Made by a program: the position numbers and the translations under genes. From contig NC_134095.1 of the NCBI RefSeq assembly GCF_000715075.1, forward strand, positions 55,858,419 to 55,922,418: a stretch of 64,000 nt of DNA, given 5' to 3'. The notes beneath the pieces are model-generated. The model did not search any database and was not told the DNA's origin. It saw nothing but the letters and a program-made list of their open reading frames with translations. This DNA is from Nicotiana tabacum (Eukaryota; Streptophyta; Magnoliopsida; Solanales; Solanaceae). Of this stretch, positions 1-13,056 are shown piece after piece (position 1 is the first letter of the stretch; every line of letters begins with the position of its first letter).

Positions 1-1500
1 CCACATAACCTTCTGTTCCTTCTAGGAGAGTGAGCACTGGCGCGAATGTCAATCAATTTTTTAGCTCCTGAAAACTTCGTTAACAAGTGTCAGACCACTG
101 GAACTTAGTAGCTTTCTGTGTTAACTTAGTCAATGGTGCTGATATAGAGGAAAATCCTTCTACAAATCACCTATAGTATCCTGCTAGCCCTAGGAAGCTG
201 CGGACTTCTGATGGTGTTATAGGTCTCGGCCAATTCTTTACTGCATCGATTTTTTGAGTGTCGACACTAATACCCTCGTCGAATATCACATGGCCAAGGG
301 ATGCTACTAAGTTCAACCATAATTCACATTTGGAGAGCTTATCATATAACTTGCAATCCTGAAGCGTCTGTAGTACTATCCACAAGTGGCCCGCACGTTC
401 TGCCTCCGAATGAGAATACACTAGAATGTCATCAATGAATAATATCACAAACACATCAAGATAGGGCCTGAATACAGTATTCATGAGATCTATAAAAGTT
501 GATGGGGCAATTTGTTAGCCCGAACGACATCACCAAGAACTCAAAGTGCCCATATCTTGTTCGAAAGGCCGTCTTTAGAATATCATTCTCCTTAACCCTC
601 ACCTAATGATACCCTGAACGTAAGTAAATCTTGGAGAAATACTTGGCACCCTAGAGTTGGTCAAATAGGTCGTCAATCCTTGGAAGTGGATACTTGTTCT
701 TTATAGTTAACTTATTCAACTGTTGATAATCGATACACATCCTTAATGACCCGTCTTTCTTCCGCACGAACAATACTAGCGCACCCCATGGTGAAGTGCT
801 AGGCCTAATGAAGCCCTTATCCAGCAAGTCCTTCAATTGCGCCTTCAACTCTCGCAATTCTGCCGGGGCCATTCCGTATGGAGGGATAGAGATCTGTTGA
901 GCATCAGGCAACACATCAATGCTAAACTTAATCTCCCTTTCAGGAGGAAGGCCTAGGAGTTCATCTGGGAAAACATCTGGAAATTCATTGATGACGGGGA
1001 TTAATTGTAGAGTAGGCGGCTTCGCCTCCACATCCCTAACGCGAACGAGATGATAAATGTAACCTTTTGAGATCCTTAAGACAGGAAATAAACCTACCTT
1101 TCGGCGTATCAATGTTCCCCTTCCATTCAATGATGGGTTCACCAGGAAACTAAAACCTAACCATCTTCGTACGACAGTCAACATTTGCATAGCATGAGGC
1201 CAACCAGTCCATTCCCATTATCACATCGAAATCAACCATTTCTAACTCAAATAAATTCGTCGAGGTTTGACGACTACAATTCATCTCTGTTCAACCTCTA
1301 TATACCCTTCTAGCAATCACAGAAACTCCTATCAGAGTAGATACCGCAAGTGGTTTACTTATCAATTCAGGTTCAACGCCAAACTTATTAGCCATAAAGG
1401 GTGTAACATATGATAATATAGATCCCGGATCAATCAGCGCATATACATCATAAGAAAACACAGACAATATACCTGTAACAACATCTGGAGACGACTCGAG
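1..1500 (-). pseudogene. C1 pol remnant: protease and reverse transcriptase
   Basis: Would encode the protease and reverse transcriptase that copy the element RNA. Visible in order on the minus strand: the aspartic protease site LIDPGSILSYVTP near 1398-1440, the RT fingers and palm in 651-1190 (motifs [23 protein letters not shown] and [10 protein letters not shown]), and the catalytic box FIDDILVYS near 410-436 followed by the FLGLAGYYR thumb motif. The start of RNase H is readable at 1-180. Stops and frame changes separate 484 from 651, and further stops lie in 1-160, so it cannot make a working polyprotein. The family call is safe; the broken state is seen directly. Confidence 0.85.
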
Positions 1501-2254
1501 ATCCTGTCGACCTACTAGAGAATAGGTTTGATTTTGACCACCCCTCAAACTTGGCACTGCACCTCTACCTCTACCACGACCCGTCGACTGCTGAAAACCC
1601 CGTGCTGGAGGTCGAACTAATGAGGAAAAACCAGACATAGATCCAGTTAGCTGAGCCATCCCACCACCTCCTCTGTTAGGATAATCCCGCATCGTATGGT
1701 TAAGCTGTCCGCAAGAATAGCATGCATCAGAACCTCGACCGCATAGTACAAAGTGGGCCTTTCCGCACTAATCACAACGTGGTGTTAAGGGTCTCGTCTG
1801 ACTAGTATCCCTATGATATTGCGAGCCTAATGCCTGCGAACTCTGACCTGGACCAGAATAGGTAAATCTATCATATCGAGGCCTCTGAAACTGTGGAGGA
1901 GCACTAGCTATAGGTGGTGCCGAACTCCTCGAAGACGTGGGCCTGACATTGCCTCTGAAGTCATCAGAATACCCTGTAAATCTCGCCCTCTTATGCTGGC
2001 CCCTATCCTGCTCCCTATCTGCTCTTTGCTGGCGCTTATGATCCTCTAAGGTCTGGGCATAATTCTAAATACGGGAAATATTCATGCATTCCGCCAAGGA
2101 GGCTGTCGTGCACTCAGAGGCGGACATACAGTAGTCCTTGAGGGGTCACGTGAACCTGTTAACTTCGACAAAAACTATGTATATACATAGCTGTATATAC
2201 ATTGGTGACTCCTTAAATATTTTTCTTGGCCCCCTCATTAATAAAAATTATGCC

Positions 2255-2318
2255 TGGAGCAATGGTCCGCTTCTAAGCGTAAGACCTGCTCCTTGTCACT
2301 CGACACGGGTTCGAAACC
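2255..2318 (+). other. tRNA-like A box and B box inside the hAT leader
   Basis: TGGAGCAATGG (2255-2265) resembles a pol III A box, and GGTTCGAAACC (2308-2318) is a perfect-looking B box inside a GGGTTCGAAACCC stem. The spacing of about 53 bases is slightly long for a tRNA. No convincing acceptor or anticodon stem was found, so this is not called a tRNA gene. It may be a captured tRNA-derived SINE head. Confidence 0.35.
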
Positions 2319-3128
2319 CGCTTGCTACAATATTTTTTTATATTTGTTTTACTTAGTACAATAGTACTATTTATTAGTCACTAGTCAAGTTGACTAATTA
2401 ATAATTTTTTATTTCACCTATTCTCAATTCAATTATATTTTGAACTTTTAATAATTAAATAATAGTATTCAAAAGCCCCAATTCCCAAAAGCCCCAATTG
2501 GCAGTCCCCTTCTCGGCTTCCCCAGTTCTTCTTCTTCACTTCTTTCGTTCTTCCTCAATCAAAAATCAAAGCTCGCCTCTACCAGTCCACCTCCATCACT
2601 TCTCACTTCAAAATAGAGAACCCTTCTTCCTCAATCTCTGGTTAGTACTTCTCTTACTTTGAAACTTATTTTTATTTGTAACTTAAAGCTTCTCTTACTT
2701 TAAAACTCTCTGTTGATTTTCTTTTTAGTTGAAGAATTTTTTAGAGGGACTTGAGTTTGATTTTATCGGGTGACTGGCTGCTGGCCTTGTTAGTAGAACA
2801 AGAACAAACATTTCTTATTCTTATCTTTGATCCAGTTATTTGATGATAAGGAGAAAAATCTACTCCTTGAGTGGAAATATTTTTTAGAATTCTTTTTCCT
2901 TTTTTACTGAAGATATCTTTATCCAACATATTCTTTTTAATTTTTATCCCATAAAATGGCTGCACAAAAGAGTTGTGGTATTAGATTCAATAAGTTGAAG
3001 TATTTGTTTTATTCTTGATAAAAGGGGTGTGATTGCTCTATTGATATTGTGTTTGTTTGTATTCTTGACAGACTCTTAAATTTAATGGACTCATTTTTTG
3101 TAGGAAGTTCTTGTTCTTATGAATTGAG

Positions 3129-4179
3129 ATGGATGTATTTTTGACAAAGTTTAATTCTTCTCTACCGAGTTCTACTCTTAGAAACAATTCCTCCCATCTT
3201 ATAGATGAGTATGATGTGAGAAATTACTCAATCTTGATCCTGGAGAGAGAGTACCCATTGATAAATATAGTCCTAGAATACGGGATGAAGTAAGAAGACA
3301 CTACATTCAAAATGGACCTTGCCAACCGGTTGATCATAAGTTTCCTAAAACTTTATTCGGTAATAAAATGCGTCAATTTAGTTCGGGTTGGTTTAAAGGT
3401 TCGTATTCTAGATGGTTGGAGTATAGTGTGAGGAAAGATGCCGCATTTTGTTTACAAAGGAAATGTTGCAACAAATGAGAGAGGAAGGATGGAAATCATT
3501 AATGGATGAAGTCTCTTTGTTTTGTGCTGAACATGACATTTTGGTGCCCAATATGGAAGAATTCTATATTCCTGGAAAGTCAAAGCGTAGGCCTTCTAGT
3601 GTTACTTATTCACATCACTTACGTGTTGAGCTTTTTAATACATTGATTGATTTGCAACTTCAGGAGCTTAAAAATCGTTTTGATGTTGTCAATGGTAACT
3701 TGCTTCTTGGTATGGCTAGCTTGAATCCAGCTAATTCGTTTGCTAATTTTGATAAGGAAAGAATAATGACATTGGTCAAGTATTATCCAGATGAGTTTGG
3801 TGAATTGAAGCTTCGAGATCTTAGTCACCAACTTGACACTTTCATATGGCACATGAAACATGGTGACCGTAGATTCTCGGATTTGAAAGGAATCGGTGAT
3901 TCGGCAAAAGCGTTGGTTGAAGCAAATCTTGTGGAGACATATTCACTTGTTTATTTACTTGTGAAGTTGACTCTAATTTTACCTGTCGTGACTGCAACGG
4001 TAGAAAGAGCATTCTCATCCATGAAGTACATCAAGGATGAATTGCGTAGTCGTATTGGTGATGCATTTTTAAATGATTGTTTAGTTTGTTACTTTAAAAA
4101 AGAAGTATTTGCAAATATAAGCAATGATGTTATTATTGACCGTTTTCAGAGTATGAGAACGCGTCGAGTTCAAGTATAA
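3129..4179 (+). pseudogene. hAT transposase, zinc finger joined to dimerisation domain
   Basis: Remnant of a hAT transposase of the TTF/ZMYM1-like type. An ATG at 3129 opens MDVFLTKFNSSLPSS; after a frameshift near 3235 a TTF-type zinc-finger region follows (RIRDEVRRHYIQNGPCQP, SGWFKGSYSRWLEYS). It then jumps at about 3450 into the C-terminal part. The open frame 3448-4179 (243 aa) ends in a clear hAT dimerisation domain: LPVVTATVERAFSSMKYIK, then LRSRIGDAFLNDCLVCYF. Intact proteins of this family are about 700-800 aa, so the RNase H-like catalytic core is largely missing, which points to an internal deletion. It could be mobilised only by a relative, and its own product is unlikely to be active. 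Confidence 0.8.
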
Positions 4180-5476
4180 GTGGATGATGTACTTTTGTTA
4201 TATTAGTATCAATTAAAGATATTCTATAATATTGAAGTTTGTATTTTGATTTAAGTTGTGCCATCTTTAGTTCTCTTTTTGGGACAACAATAGATTACTG
4301 TTGTATGTCACGAATTGAGGCCACTAAGCTTGTTTTATATTTTAAAGTTTATTCCAGTTTAGTTCATGTGTGTGCAAGGATGTGCAAGATATTTTTTTTG
4401 GAATACTTATTTTAAAATTTGTGTTAGTAGGTCAATTTGGGAGTATGATGAAGTTGAAGTTTGTGTTCGCAGGTCAATTGAGTAATTCACTCTAACGATA
4501 ATGGTTCCCCCGTCATTCTCAAATCCTGGGTCCGCCTCTGCGTGCACTCATTTATTATATGTGGTCCTAACCCGTTCACGAACAGATGCACCTATCGCTC
4601 ATCTCGGCCACCATATGGGGATCATACCTTGCTAAAGAATCAAACTGCATACTGTACTCTCGCACACTCATATTACCTTGTCTAAGGTTCTAGAACTTAT
4701 CGGCTTTAGATTGTCGTATCTCAACAGACAAGTAGTGATGAAGAAAGGCCTCAGAAAACTACTTCCACACAGCTAGAGGAGCGTTCGGACTCTTGGATCT
4801 CTCCCAACTATCATACCATAAAACCACTAAATCCCGTAACCGATAAGAATCCAACTCTACTGCCTCTGTATCACTAGCATCCATAACCCGTAGTGTATGA
4901 TGAACCTGATCAATAAAAGTCTGCGGGTCCTCCTTGGGGTCTGATCTGGTAAACACTGGAGGGTCTAGATTAATAAAATCACGAACTCCCGTACTAACCG
5001 GTTTGTCAACAACACCAGTATTTTGCCTCTAAGCCTGAGTAGCTACCAAGCTAGTCAACAACTGCACCGCACTCCGTATATCCTGGTCTGTAGTGCCAGA
5101 CGAAGGAACTGGTGGTGCTGGGTGCCTCTTAATATCCTCAGGAGGAGACGGAGTAGATGAGGTATGAGATGACATCTCACTCTGAGCCTCACTTTAGCAT
5201 GCTCTAGCTTGGGGCACCTGACTGGTACCCTCTCCCGTAGTTGTATCAAGTCGTCTACTAATCGCGTGCTTCCTAGTCGAAGGCATCACTGAAAGAAAAC
5301 AAGATGAATATTAGAGACAAACACTTACGACTCAACTCTACGCACGATCTAGATTCAGGAAGAAGGTAACAACCCTAGATGTCATGTAGCCTCCTGATTA
5401 TAAATGTGGCGTGCTACACATCCATAATCAAGACTCTACTAGACACGGCTCATAGACAACCCCTACGACAGACTTT

Positions 5477-5487
5477 CTCTAATACCA
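5477..5487 (-). promoter_or_regulatory. C1 primer binding site, tRNA-iMet type
   Basis: On the minus strand this reads TGGTATTAGAG, one mismatch from the plant initiator tRNA-Met site TGGTATCAGAG. It sits four bases inside the 5' LTR edge at 5492, which fixes the orientation of C1 and the PBS-side LTR boundary. Confidence 0.75.
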
Positions 5488-6205
5488 AGTTTGTCACGAC
5501 CCAAACTGGAGGGTCATGACTAGCACCCGGGCCATAATTTCCCAGCACCAACGTACATTTTATCTAACCTTCCTTATTATCTTTAAGGGCCGACAAGATC
5601 CATATAAATGGTAGACATGGATCATGAACAACCAACAATTAAAGATAATGGCATAAACCTACATAACATGGGATGACCAGACAACTAAGAAACTATATAT
5701 AAGGTATGAGCTACTACACTGCCATGAAAGACTATACAACAAAATTCAGCCGACAAGGCATACCAAACTATACATGAGTCCATACCTGTCTATGAGCCTT
5801 TAAAGGAACATAAGTGCTGCAACATTGCCGGAAGAAGGCCCCGACATACCCATGATGTCTATAACAAATATGCATACCAAGACCACGACAAGTCCGGAGA
5901 AAGGATCTCGCCAATAATCGCTGAACTGGGCAGCCTACTGTGGTGGAGGAGCTGCGTCTACCCATCTATCAGGACCTGCAGAATGACATGCGACGTTCAC
6001 AAATAAAAAGGACATCAGTACGAATAAAGTACCGAGTATGTAAGGCAGGGAACCATAAGTATGAACAATAATGTAAAGAAGGATAGAGAATATACAACCT
6101 GTAACACCTGGGTACCTTTGAGGGCTACTAACATGAAATGCATGATATATACATAAAATTTTAAAACATACGCCTCTGTGGGCATCATCATCATCATCAT
6201 ATCAT

Positions 6206-6355
6206 ACCCGGCCGTAATAGGCTCGATAAAAATATACATGACCATCATAAGTCTCGGTAGAATCGTACTCGGCCATGTGGAGCTCGGTAAAACCCGACTG
6301 ATCAGTGGTTGCACAATAGGTGCCGTACTCGACCGTCTATAGCGCAGCTCAGTAG
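6206..6355. repeat. Short tandem array in the C1 LTR, about 61-bp units
   Basis: Three imperfect units start near 6206, 6267 and 6327, each opening with a form of ACTCGGCCGT and containing GGCTCGATAAA or GAGCTCGGTAAA. The array starts about 714 bases from the PBS-side LTR edge, close to the offset of different arrays in C2 and C3. Confidence 0.6.
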
Positions 6356-6519
<164 letters not shown>

Positions 6520-9500
6520 TCATTGGAATAATATTCTGAACCTTTTGGAGTGACGTAAGCTCGGTATCCTTTGTACACGTTATTAGGACTAACTCTTCAT
6601 CATGAATCTTATAAGAATCAGGAAGTACCAACAACATTGATAACATAAGAATAAGAGAAGCAACATCAACATCAACATCAATCGCTCCATAAGAAGGGAA
6701 ACAATGTAAGTACTGCTAGCTTCTAAGAGTAGAGTATCTTTGGAAGCTCGTTCATTACATTATGTACAATCGGAGTTGTGCAAAAGAAGAAAAGGGATAG
6801 TCTCACATACCTTGTATATACTGACCAACCTCAAGCTATGCAAATTTCATAACTCCTTAGTCTACAATAAGAGAAATGACACTATCATTATTGTTTAGGC
6901 GTCGTAACTATTATGTATCGACCACAACCTATTTTACGAGGAAACAGACAGCACCTCCCCTATTTATATGGCTTTCCACAAGTCAAAACAATCACCAAAC
7001 AGCACAAACAACATCAGTAATAATCATATTGAGCCTCCCAAAATAGTTCACCAACCAACAACACTACTACCAAGCCTTTTGATATATATTTCACAAGTTC
7101 TAGCTTCAACGACTTAGCCGCAACTTAGATAATCTTAAATACATGTAGAGTAAGAGATTCCTTACCTTTAAAGAGAAAGAACAACTCCAATTTGACCTAA
7201 ACTATCCATGAAATATCCCTCCAATGTTGCCACAAGAACAAGGAATCGAAACTAGCAATCAATTAGGGTTTTTCGGCACTAGAATCACTTTAGAAGACTT
7301 GAAATCACCTAGGGTTGATATCAAAAACTTGAAGGAGTATTCACAGAACATAAAACACTTAAAAAACCTCACACAAGATCTTGAACAATACAAAAATGAG
7401 CAACAACAAGAAGAACAAGAAACTTACTAGCACCACGGGATTCCAGACACTTGATTTGTGTTGTTTGCCCTTTGTTTGGGTCTTGGATCATGAGAAAAAC
7501 TTGAGAGAATGTTTTTAGGATTCTAAAGTATGAATATACTGAAAAAATGACTTAAAACGGGTTGAGGCATCTTTTATATATATCCATATGTCTTAATTCG
7601 CCTATGTGCGCCCCATAGAGAGCTGTTTGGCGCAATCTCGTGAAAATGTGAATATCTCTCTACTCCAAAATTGTATCGATGAACGCTTTAATGAGTTGGA
7701 AACTAGACTTATATATATTCAATTTGGTATATAGATCACTCCATAGTTCTAAGTAAATAGGGAGAAAAGCTTAGTAATAGTTGACCTAAAGTTAAAGTAA
7801 AATTATGAACCTAAGTTGCGACAACTTTTGTCGACTTTTGTTTCATAACTCGTTTGACTTCAAAACTTATGATACGGATATTATATGATTCAAATAACTT
7901 AAAACACGACCTTTTGAGTATATTGAGCACCTCTAGGTTTACCCGAAAATACGTGTTACAAAATCCTTGATTCGTTTAACTTTTAATACTTGTTAACCAC
8001 CCTTATACACCCTTGTATAATTGAATACCAATAGGATTAACTTCTTATCATCTTAAAGATAATCTCTTCATATATTTACATCGACTACCTTACGGCATGA
8101 ACTAATGTACGAGAATATGGGTTGTAATATTAAAACTTGCATAAATGTTCATACGAAATAAAAATTCATGCAATACTGGAGCAAAAGGTGTCTTTATTCA
8201 TAATAAACATGCCGAAGCAGATCAGATACAAAAGTTAGAAAAAGAAAGGAAAAGCTAAACTGTTGCATCCCCGAAACTCGGAGGAAGGGAAGTGTTCGCG
8301 CCCCCAAGGGAAGTGGGTAAATTCGCTGATGGCTCAACATCTTGGCCCTCATCAATTTGGCTTGAACATTTTCGCCTTCTGTTTCCTATTCAGTTCCCAA
8401 AGTTCGGAATCGGAACCAGAAGAACCGGAAGCATCAGGCCTTGCCGGGAGACCCCTTTTAGTAGCTGACTCAAGCTCACAGGCCTTAGCGATTTTTGCAT
8501 CAAAGTCAATTATACCCGCTTTAGCATCTTCCAAGGTTTTTCTCTTTATGTTGTACATAATATAAGTTTTCTCAACAACGAGGGAAGCCGCTCAGTGCTT
8601 AAGTTCTTCTTTGAGTTGGGTAACCTCGACAGAAAGGTTTTCCCTACGGATCTAATGGATTTAAGGCTAACATCGAGGTCACAGACAGTTGAGCTAAAAA
8701 TCCTATTATGCTCAATAGTCTTCCTATACTTCTCCTCCTTGGGCGCATTTCACCCCCGCAGCAACAAGCTCTTCAGTTTTGGAGTTCAAGGCTGCCTCTA
8801 AATTGGTCAATCTCTCAGCGGAGGCACCCTCGCGATCGGTTGTAGTAAGAACGACACTATGGACTTCAGTCCATTTGGCATTAGCCTCATCAAATTGAAC
8901 CCTCAGCGGACCAATCTCTTGGATAAAGGTTTCCACTTCTTGCTCTATTTGCTGTAAACGAGTCTCCAACGCAACAACCTCGACAACTTTGTCTTCCAAT
9001 TTTGAGAGGCAAGAAGCAATTTTCTCCCGCTCGACCAAATTTTGATCCTGTGCTGAGGTAAGTTCTTCTTTTACCGAATCAACCTTAGTAGGCCCTCGAA
9101 AGCAAGGAAATTGGCCTATAAAACAAAAAAGACAAACTCAGGATGTTTTCTGTCAAAGACAAAAGAAATGACAAAAAAATGAAGAATGTACCATTGCGGC
9201 ATTGTGCATGGCATTGTTCAACAAGCACTCTCACAAGAGAGCTTGTATATTCTCCTAGTCTTTTTCTGAAGCCAAAGGCTTTAGATAGTTAGCAAGTTCC
9301 ACCGGTCGGGATAGCAAATTGCATCCAGTGGAGACCGAGAGAGTAACGCTCTTCCTCCATTACGGATCTTCTGGGGGGAGCATAGTTTTGTCCCAAATTC
9401 CCATGAACTGGGGACTGGGGGAGAAAAACACCCTCTTCTCGGGCAGATACAACCGGCATAAGTGATATGGCAGTTGCTGGTGGAAGAGTTGGTGAAGGTG

Positions 9501-10129
9501 GAGATGATGTAGCAGTTGCTGGTGTTGGTGAAGATGGAGATGAAACTGATGGGGTTGAAGGGTGAGAAGCAACTCTGACAAACGTAGTGCTGGTTGTTGG
9601 TTGCTCGTCAACCAAAGACGTAAAGGACCCGGTACTCAGCCTCAAAATATAGAGCGCAGCGACTGGGATCCGGAAGCGAGAGTTGGCATTTTCCACCATT
9701 TCATTCTCCCCCGAGAGCGCCGAGACATCGTCCTCGGTTGGTGTAACTAACTCAACAAATTAAGCAGTCTGTTGAGTTGAGAAAGGTCGTCGTCTTCTAT
9801 GTAGATAAGATCCATCCTCGCTAGCTTCTCTATCATCATCAATTATCACAGTGTCTATGGCCGGCCCGGCCGAAGGGCTCCTCACCACAACTTCAGGAGA
9901 CAACTCGGGGGCACCATTATTTGCCCTTTTATTCTCTCCCTCAGCCATGGAGGAACGCCTTCTTTTTGGTTGCTTGTTCTCCGGCGGGGGACTACGAGAA
10001 GAAGCACTTACACCTGAAGCAGGCCTGGAGACACCTGTCTGTGAAAAGCTTTTTGTAGCAGCCTCATCACATTAGTAGGATCAACTAAAATATCCTCCTT
10101 GGGGATGACAATTGAGTCCTGGTGTAGAC

Positions 10130-10203
10130 CTATATTCAATAGGAGAGAAGAATTAGATAACTTTCTCATAAGAAAAAGTAAGGACATGATGAGTTAAACT
10201 TAC
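10130..10203 (-). other. Predicted intron 2 of the Tat-A antisense gene
   Basis: 74 nt with donor GTAAGTTTAA and acceptor GAATATAG on the minus strand. It follows a K-Y-G-W-K stretch and a Gly codon split after the first base, matching the second intron of Tat-B. Confidence 0.55.
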
Positions 10204-10335
10204 CATGATTTTTGGCCTTCCACCCATATTTCAGGGACAACGTTTTCCACTAGCGGGTTTCAGGCATAGTAACGTCCAAAATTTTCTGAACCCATTGGTC
10301 CAAGGCCTCAACCCTATGGAGAACCCACCAAGGCA

Positions 10336-10415
10336 CTGAGGTAGATAAAGAAAAAAAAGTTAATAATGATGAGAAAATGATCTTTAACAAGAATAGAAGC
10401 AAATTGTATACTTAC
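10336..10415 (-). other. Predicted intron 1 of the Tat-A antisense gene
   Basis: 80 nt with minus-strand donor GTAAGTATAC and acceptor CTACCTCAG after a pyrimidine-rich tract. It splits a codon after its first base, right after Trp-Asn-Leu-Thr. The same place and phase is used by intron 1 of Tat-B. Confidence 0.65.
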
Positions 10416-12161
10416 GAGTGAGATTCCATAATTCAGGGAAGGAAGGCGCCGAGGCCAGGATGATGTCACTAGTGGCAACGGAAACAATTGTTTCATCCAC
10501 CCACAATCGTTATCATCATCCATGCTGGATAGAAATGCATGGTGGCCTCGCTTGTTGAAGTTGATCATCCCCCCACGGAAGATCTTAGGGGAATAAAGGT
10601 TCATCACATGAGCTGAAGATACATCCTCCCCCATTTCCTAGAACAGGCGCCGAAGGCAAGAAGTCATCCTCCACACGGAGGGACTCACCTATGCCAAACA
10701 CACTTGGTAGTGGAGGCAAAACTCCTCAATGACAGAGTCAAGCTCTACACTCAGAGAAAATGTCCCCAAAGTGAAGGGATACATATAGAAGTACGTAAAA
10801 TCCTTCTTGGGTAAGGTTCTCCGCTCTGCCAGGTTTGGAGCGATAATGTCTAAATCCTGGCACCGAAAATCTTCCTTAAGCAGGAATGATGGAAGGGCAG
10901 ATGGAAGAAGGATATCTGCTAACGGCCCATGTACGAGGCCTAACATAAGGAAATTTCTCTTCGAAGTCTTTTGTTGTGATAAGACTTCTAAGGATGATGG
11001 TGCTCACTATTGGAGGAGTGGCGTCCTCGGATTTGTTTTTGTTCTTTGAGGAACTGGTATTTTTTTTGAAGAAGAAGTCATTGTATGGTATGGAAGAAGG
11101 AAAAGCTTTTCTCGTTTGAAGAGAGTTGAAGAAAAAAATATCAGTTGAATGAAGAGAGTTTGAGAAAGTTTAGAGAATTATGGAGTATGAATGAAAGAGG
11201 TTGATGCGTAAGTAAAGGTTTAGGCGGTTAAATTTATGGCCATGATTACCTCGATAACTGGCAAAAGTTATGTTGAATTGTGGGATGACGTGTGTTCGGG
11301 GCATTAAATGCGGAGAGACGTGCGTCTAATCAACCATCAGAAGCTTTTCAGAGGGAATCAGAGTAATGCCCGCCAAAAAGAATGTTTCTACCAACTTTCC
11401 GATAACACAAAGTTATGTCATCGGAAAGCAGGATGACTATCTGTATATAGTAAAATATGCTATGTGTCACGACCCGGACTTCCCCCCTTCGGGAGTCGTG
11501 ATGGCGCCTACTAGTGTAAGCTAGGAAAATCAATTATTTTACCCTTTTCATTTTTAATCCATTAACATTTATAAATAGCAGAAATTAATAGAGCGGAAGA
11601 ATGAAAATGTAACAATTTTAGCTAATAACAATACGAATCCATAACATAAACTACCCAGAACTGGTGTCACAATCTCACGGACTGTCTAAGAAAAATACAA
11701 ATAAAGTCTGAACAAAAAAGTACATGTATGTCTCTGAAATAGTAAAGAACAGATGAAAACTAGATAGGGAGGGGACACCAAGGCCTGCGGACGCCTACAG
11801 GACTACCTCGGTCTCTTTATGGACTGAAGGGAGCAACCCCTAGCTAAGGTCCGTATGCTCCAGTACCAGAATCTGCACAAAAGAGCGCAGAGTGTAGTAT
11901 CAGCACAACCGACCCCATGTGTTGGTAAGTGTCGATCCTAACCTCGGCGAAGTTGTGACGAGGCTAGGACACCACAACCAAACAACCTGTAGCTAAACAA
12001 TATCTAACAGAATAACAGTAATAAAAGCAATTCAAAAGTAACGGGGAAAGGGTAACATGCTATGGGGAAAACATTAATATAATGAATCACAGTAGTAGTG
12101 GAATAAGAAAATTAAGGAACTTGAACCGAAACGACAAGAAATCAAAATAAACAGGCAATAA

Positions 12162-12455
12162 GTGCACGACATCACCCTTCGTGCTTTTACTCTCAATCCT
12201 CACCAATGCAATCAAGTAATGAAAATGTGCGCGGCATCACCCTTCGTGCTTTATCTCTCTTCCTCACCATATATGTATTAGAAATGTGCATGGCATCACC
12301 CTTCGTGCTTTATCTCTCTTCCTCACCATATGCATCAATATCAATATAAATGTACACGGCATCACCCTTCGTGCTTTATCACTCTTTCCTCACCAAATGC
12401 ATAAATATGAATGTGCACGGCATCACCCTTCGTGCTTTATCACTCTTTCCTTATC
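12162..12455. repeat. Tandem array in the C2 3' LTR, 59-66-bp units
   Basis: Five units starting near 12162, 12227, 12286, 12352 and 12413, each with a form of GTGCACGGCATCACCCTTCG followed by TGCTTTATC and CTCACCA. Each unit can form a small stem between GCACG and CGTGC. The same array is present in the other LTR. Confidence 0.9.
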
Positions 12456-13056
12456 CAAACAATAGCAACAATAGTTTCCCGGCAAGGGAATCAACAACAA
12501 GAATAAATACATCCCGGCAAAGAAATCAACAGTAAGATTAAGTACGTCTCAGCAAGGGAATCAGCTATAACCAAACTTGTACCAACACTTAACTTCACAA
12601 TCAAAACCTCAACTGGAGCCAATGCTCAACAATAAACAAATACCACGAGTTAATCATAGGTCTTGCTCAACACGGAGAATCAACAATTTAGGCAATTTTA
12701 GTACTTATTAAGAAATACAACAATTACAATTTAAGACTCACGGGCATGCTTGACACCAACGTATAGATACTTGTCACCACACCTATATGTCGTATACTAC
12801 ACTAGCACATAGCAAATAAGGCATAATACCTATTCCCTCAAGCTAAGGTTAGACCAAACACTTACCTCGAACTTCCACGGCCAACTCAAGCCTCAAACGC
12901 CGCTTTTCCTTTAGAATTCGCCTCCAAATTACTTGGATAAACACTTTTGGGATGAATTTGTGTGAAGAAAACTGCCTCTAGGCCTTGGGAGTTCGAAAAT
13001 ATGGAGTAAATGGGTTCTGCCCGATTTTTTTGGTTCTGTTTTTAAAATAATTGGGC

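Larger units (their letters stand above)
2115..4540 (+). mobile_element. hAT DNA transposon, internally deleted
   Basis: A 2,426-bp element bounded by perfect 11-bp terminal inverted repeats (CAGAGGCGGAC at 2115-2125 and its complement at 4530-4540). It is flanked by an exact 8-bp target duplication CGTGCACT at 2107-2114 and 4541-4548. Eight-base duplications and CAG-starting ends are hallmarks of the hAT superfamily. The host sequence on both sides is C1 gag, so it moved in after C1. The 5' third carries AT-rich leader sequence with a tRNA-like motif and a possible 5' UTR intron (donor near 2640, acceptor near 3100); the 3' half carries a shortened transposase gene. Confidence 0.93.
1500..5286 (-). 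pseudogene. C1 gag remnant, split by a hAT insertion
   Basis: Capsid/nucleocapsid gene of C1. The start codon is taken at 5286, reading MPSTRKHAISRR on the minus strand, just inside the primer site. A retrotransposon gag core is recognisable at 4759-4956 (DPQTFIDQVHHTLRVMD, then WYDSWERS). The hAT element at 2115-4540 then interrupts it, and the basic tail resumes at 2106. Two zinc-knuckle-like motifs follow near 1690-1790: one contains a stop, and in the other, CYSCGQLNHTMRDY, the last zinc ligand is Tyr instead of Cys. Several in-frame stops confirm decay. Interruption by the transposon alone would abolish function. Confidence 0.75.
8352..11081 (-). pseudogene. Antisense gene of Tat-A (Transposase_28-like, coiled coil)
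   Basis: A multi-exon gene on the strand opposite to its host element, now decayed. Start taken at 11081 (MTSSSKK). The N-terminal part (10946-10689) reads FTYFYMYPFTLGTFSLSVEL then VIEEFCLHYQVCLA, the pattern of the 'putative gypsy type transposon' (Transposase_28) family. Two introns look sound: 10336-10415 (GTAAGT to CAG, after a Trp-Asn codon pair) and 10130-10203. A charged coiled coil follows at 9038-8724 and the C-terminus is acidic and Ser-rich (SGSSGSDSEL). TAG stops where Gln is expected near 10690 and 10640 show decay, probably by C-to-T change. The cellular role of this family is unknown to me. Confidence 0.65.

Noticed and set aside
2255..2330. Functional tRNA gene
   Set aside because: A and B boxes are present, but I could not form an acceptor stem or anticodon arm.
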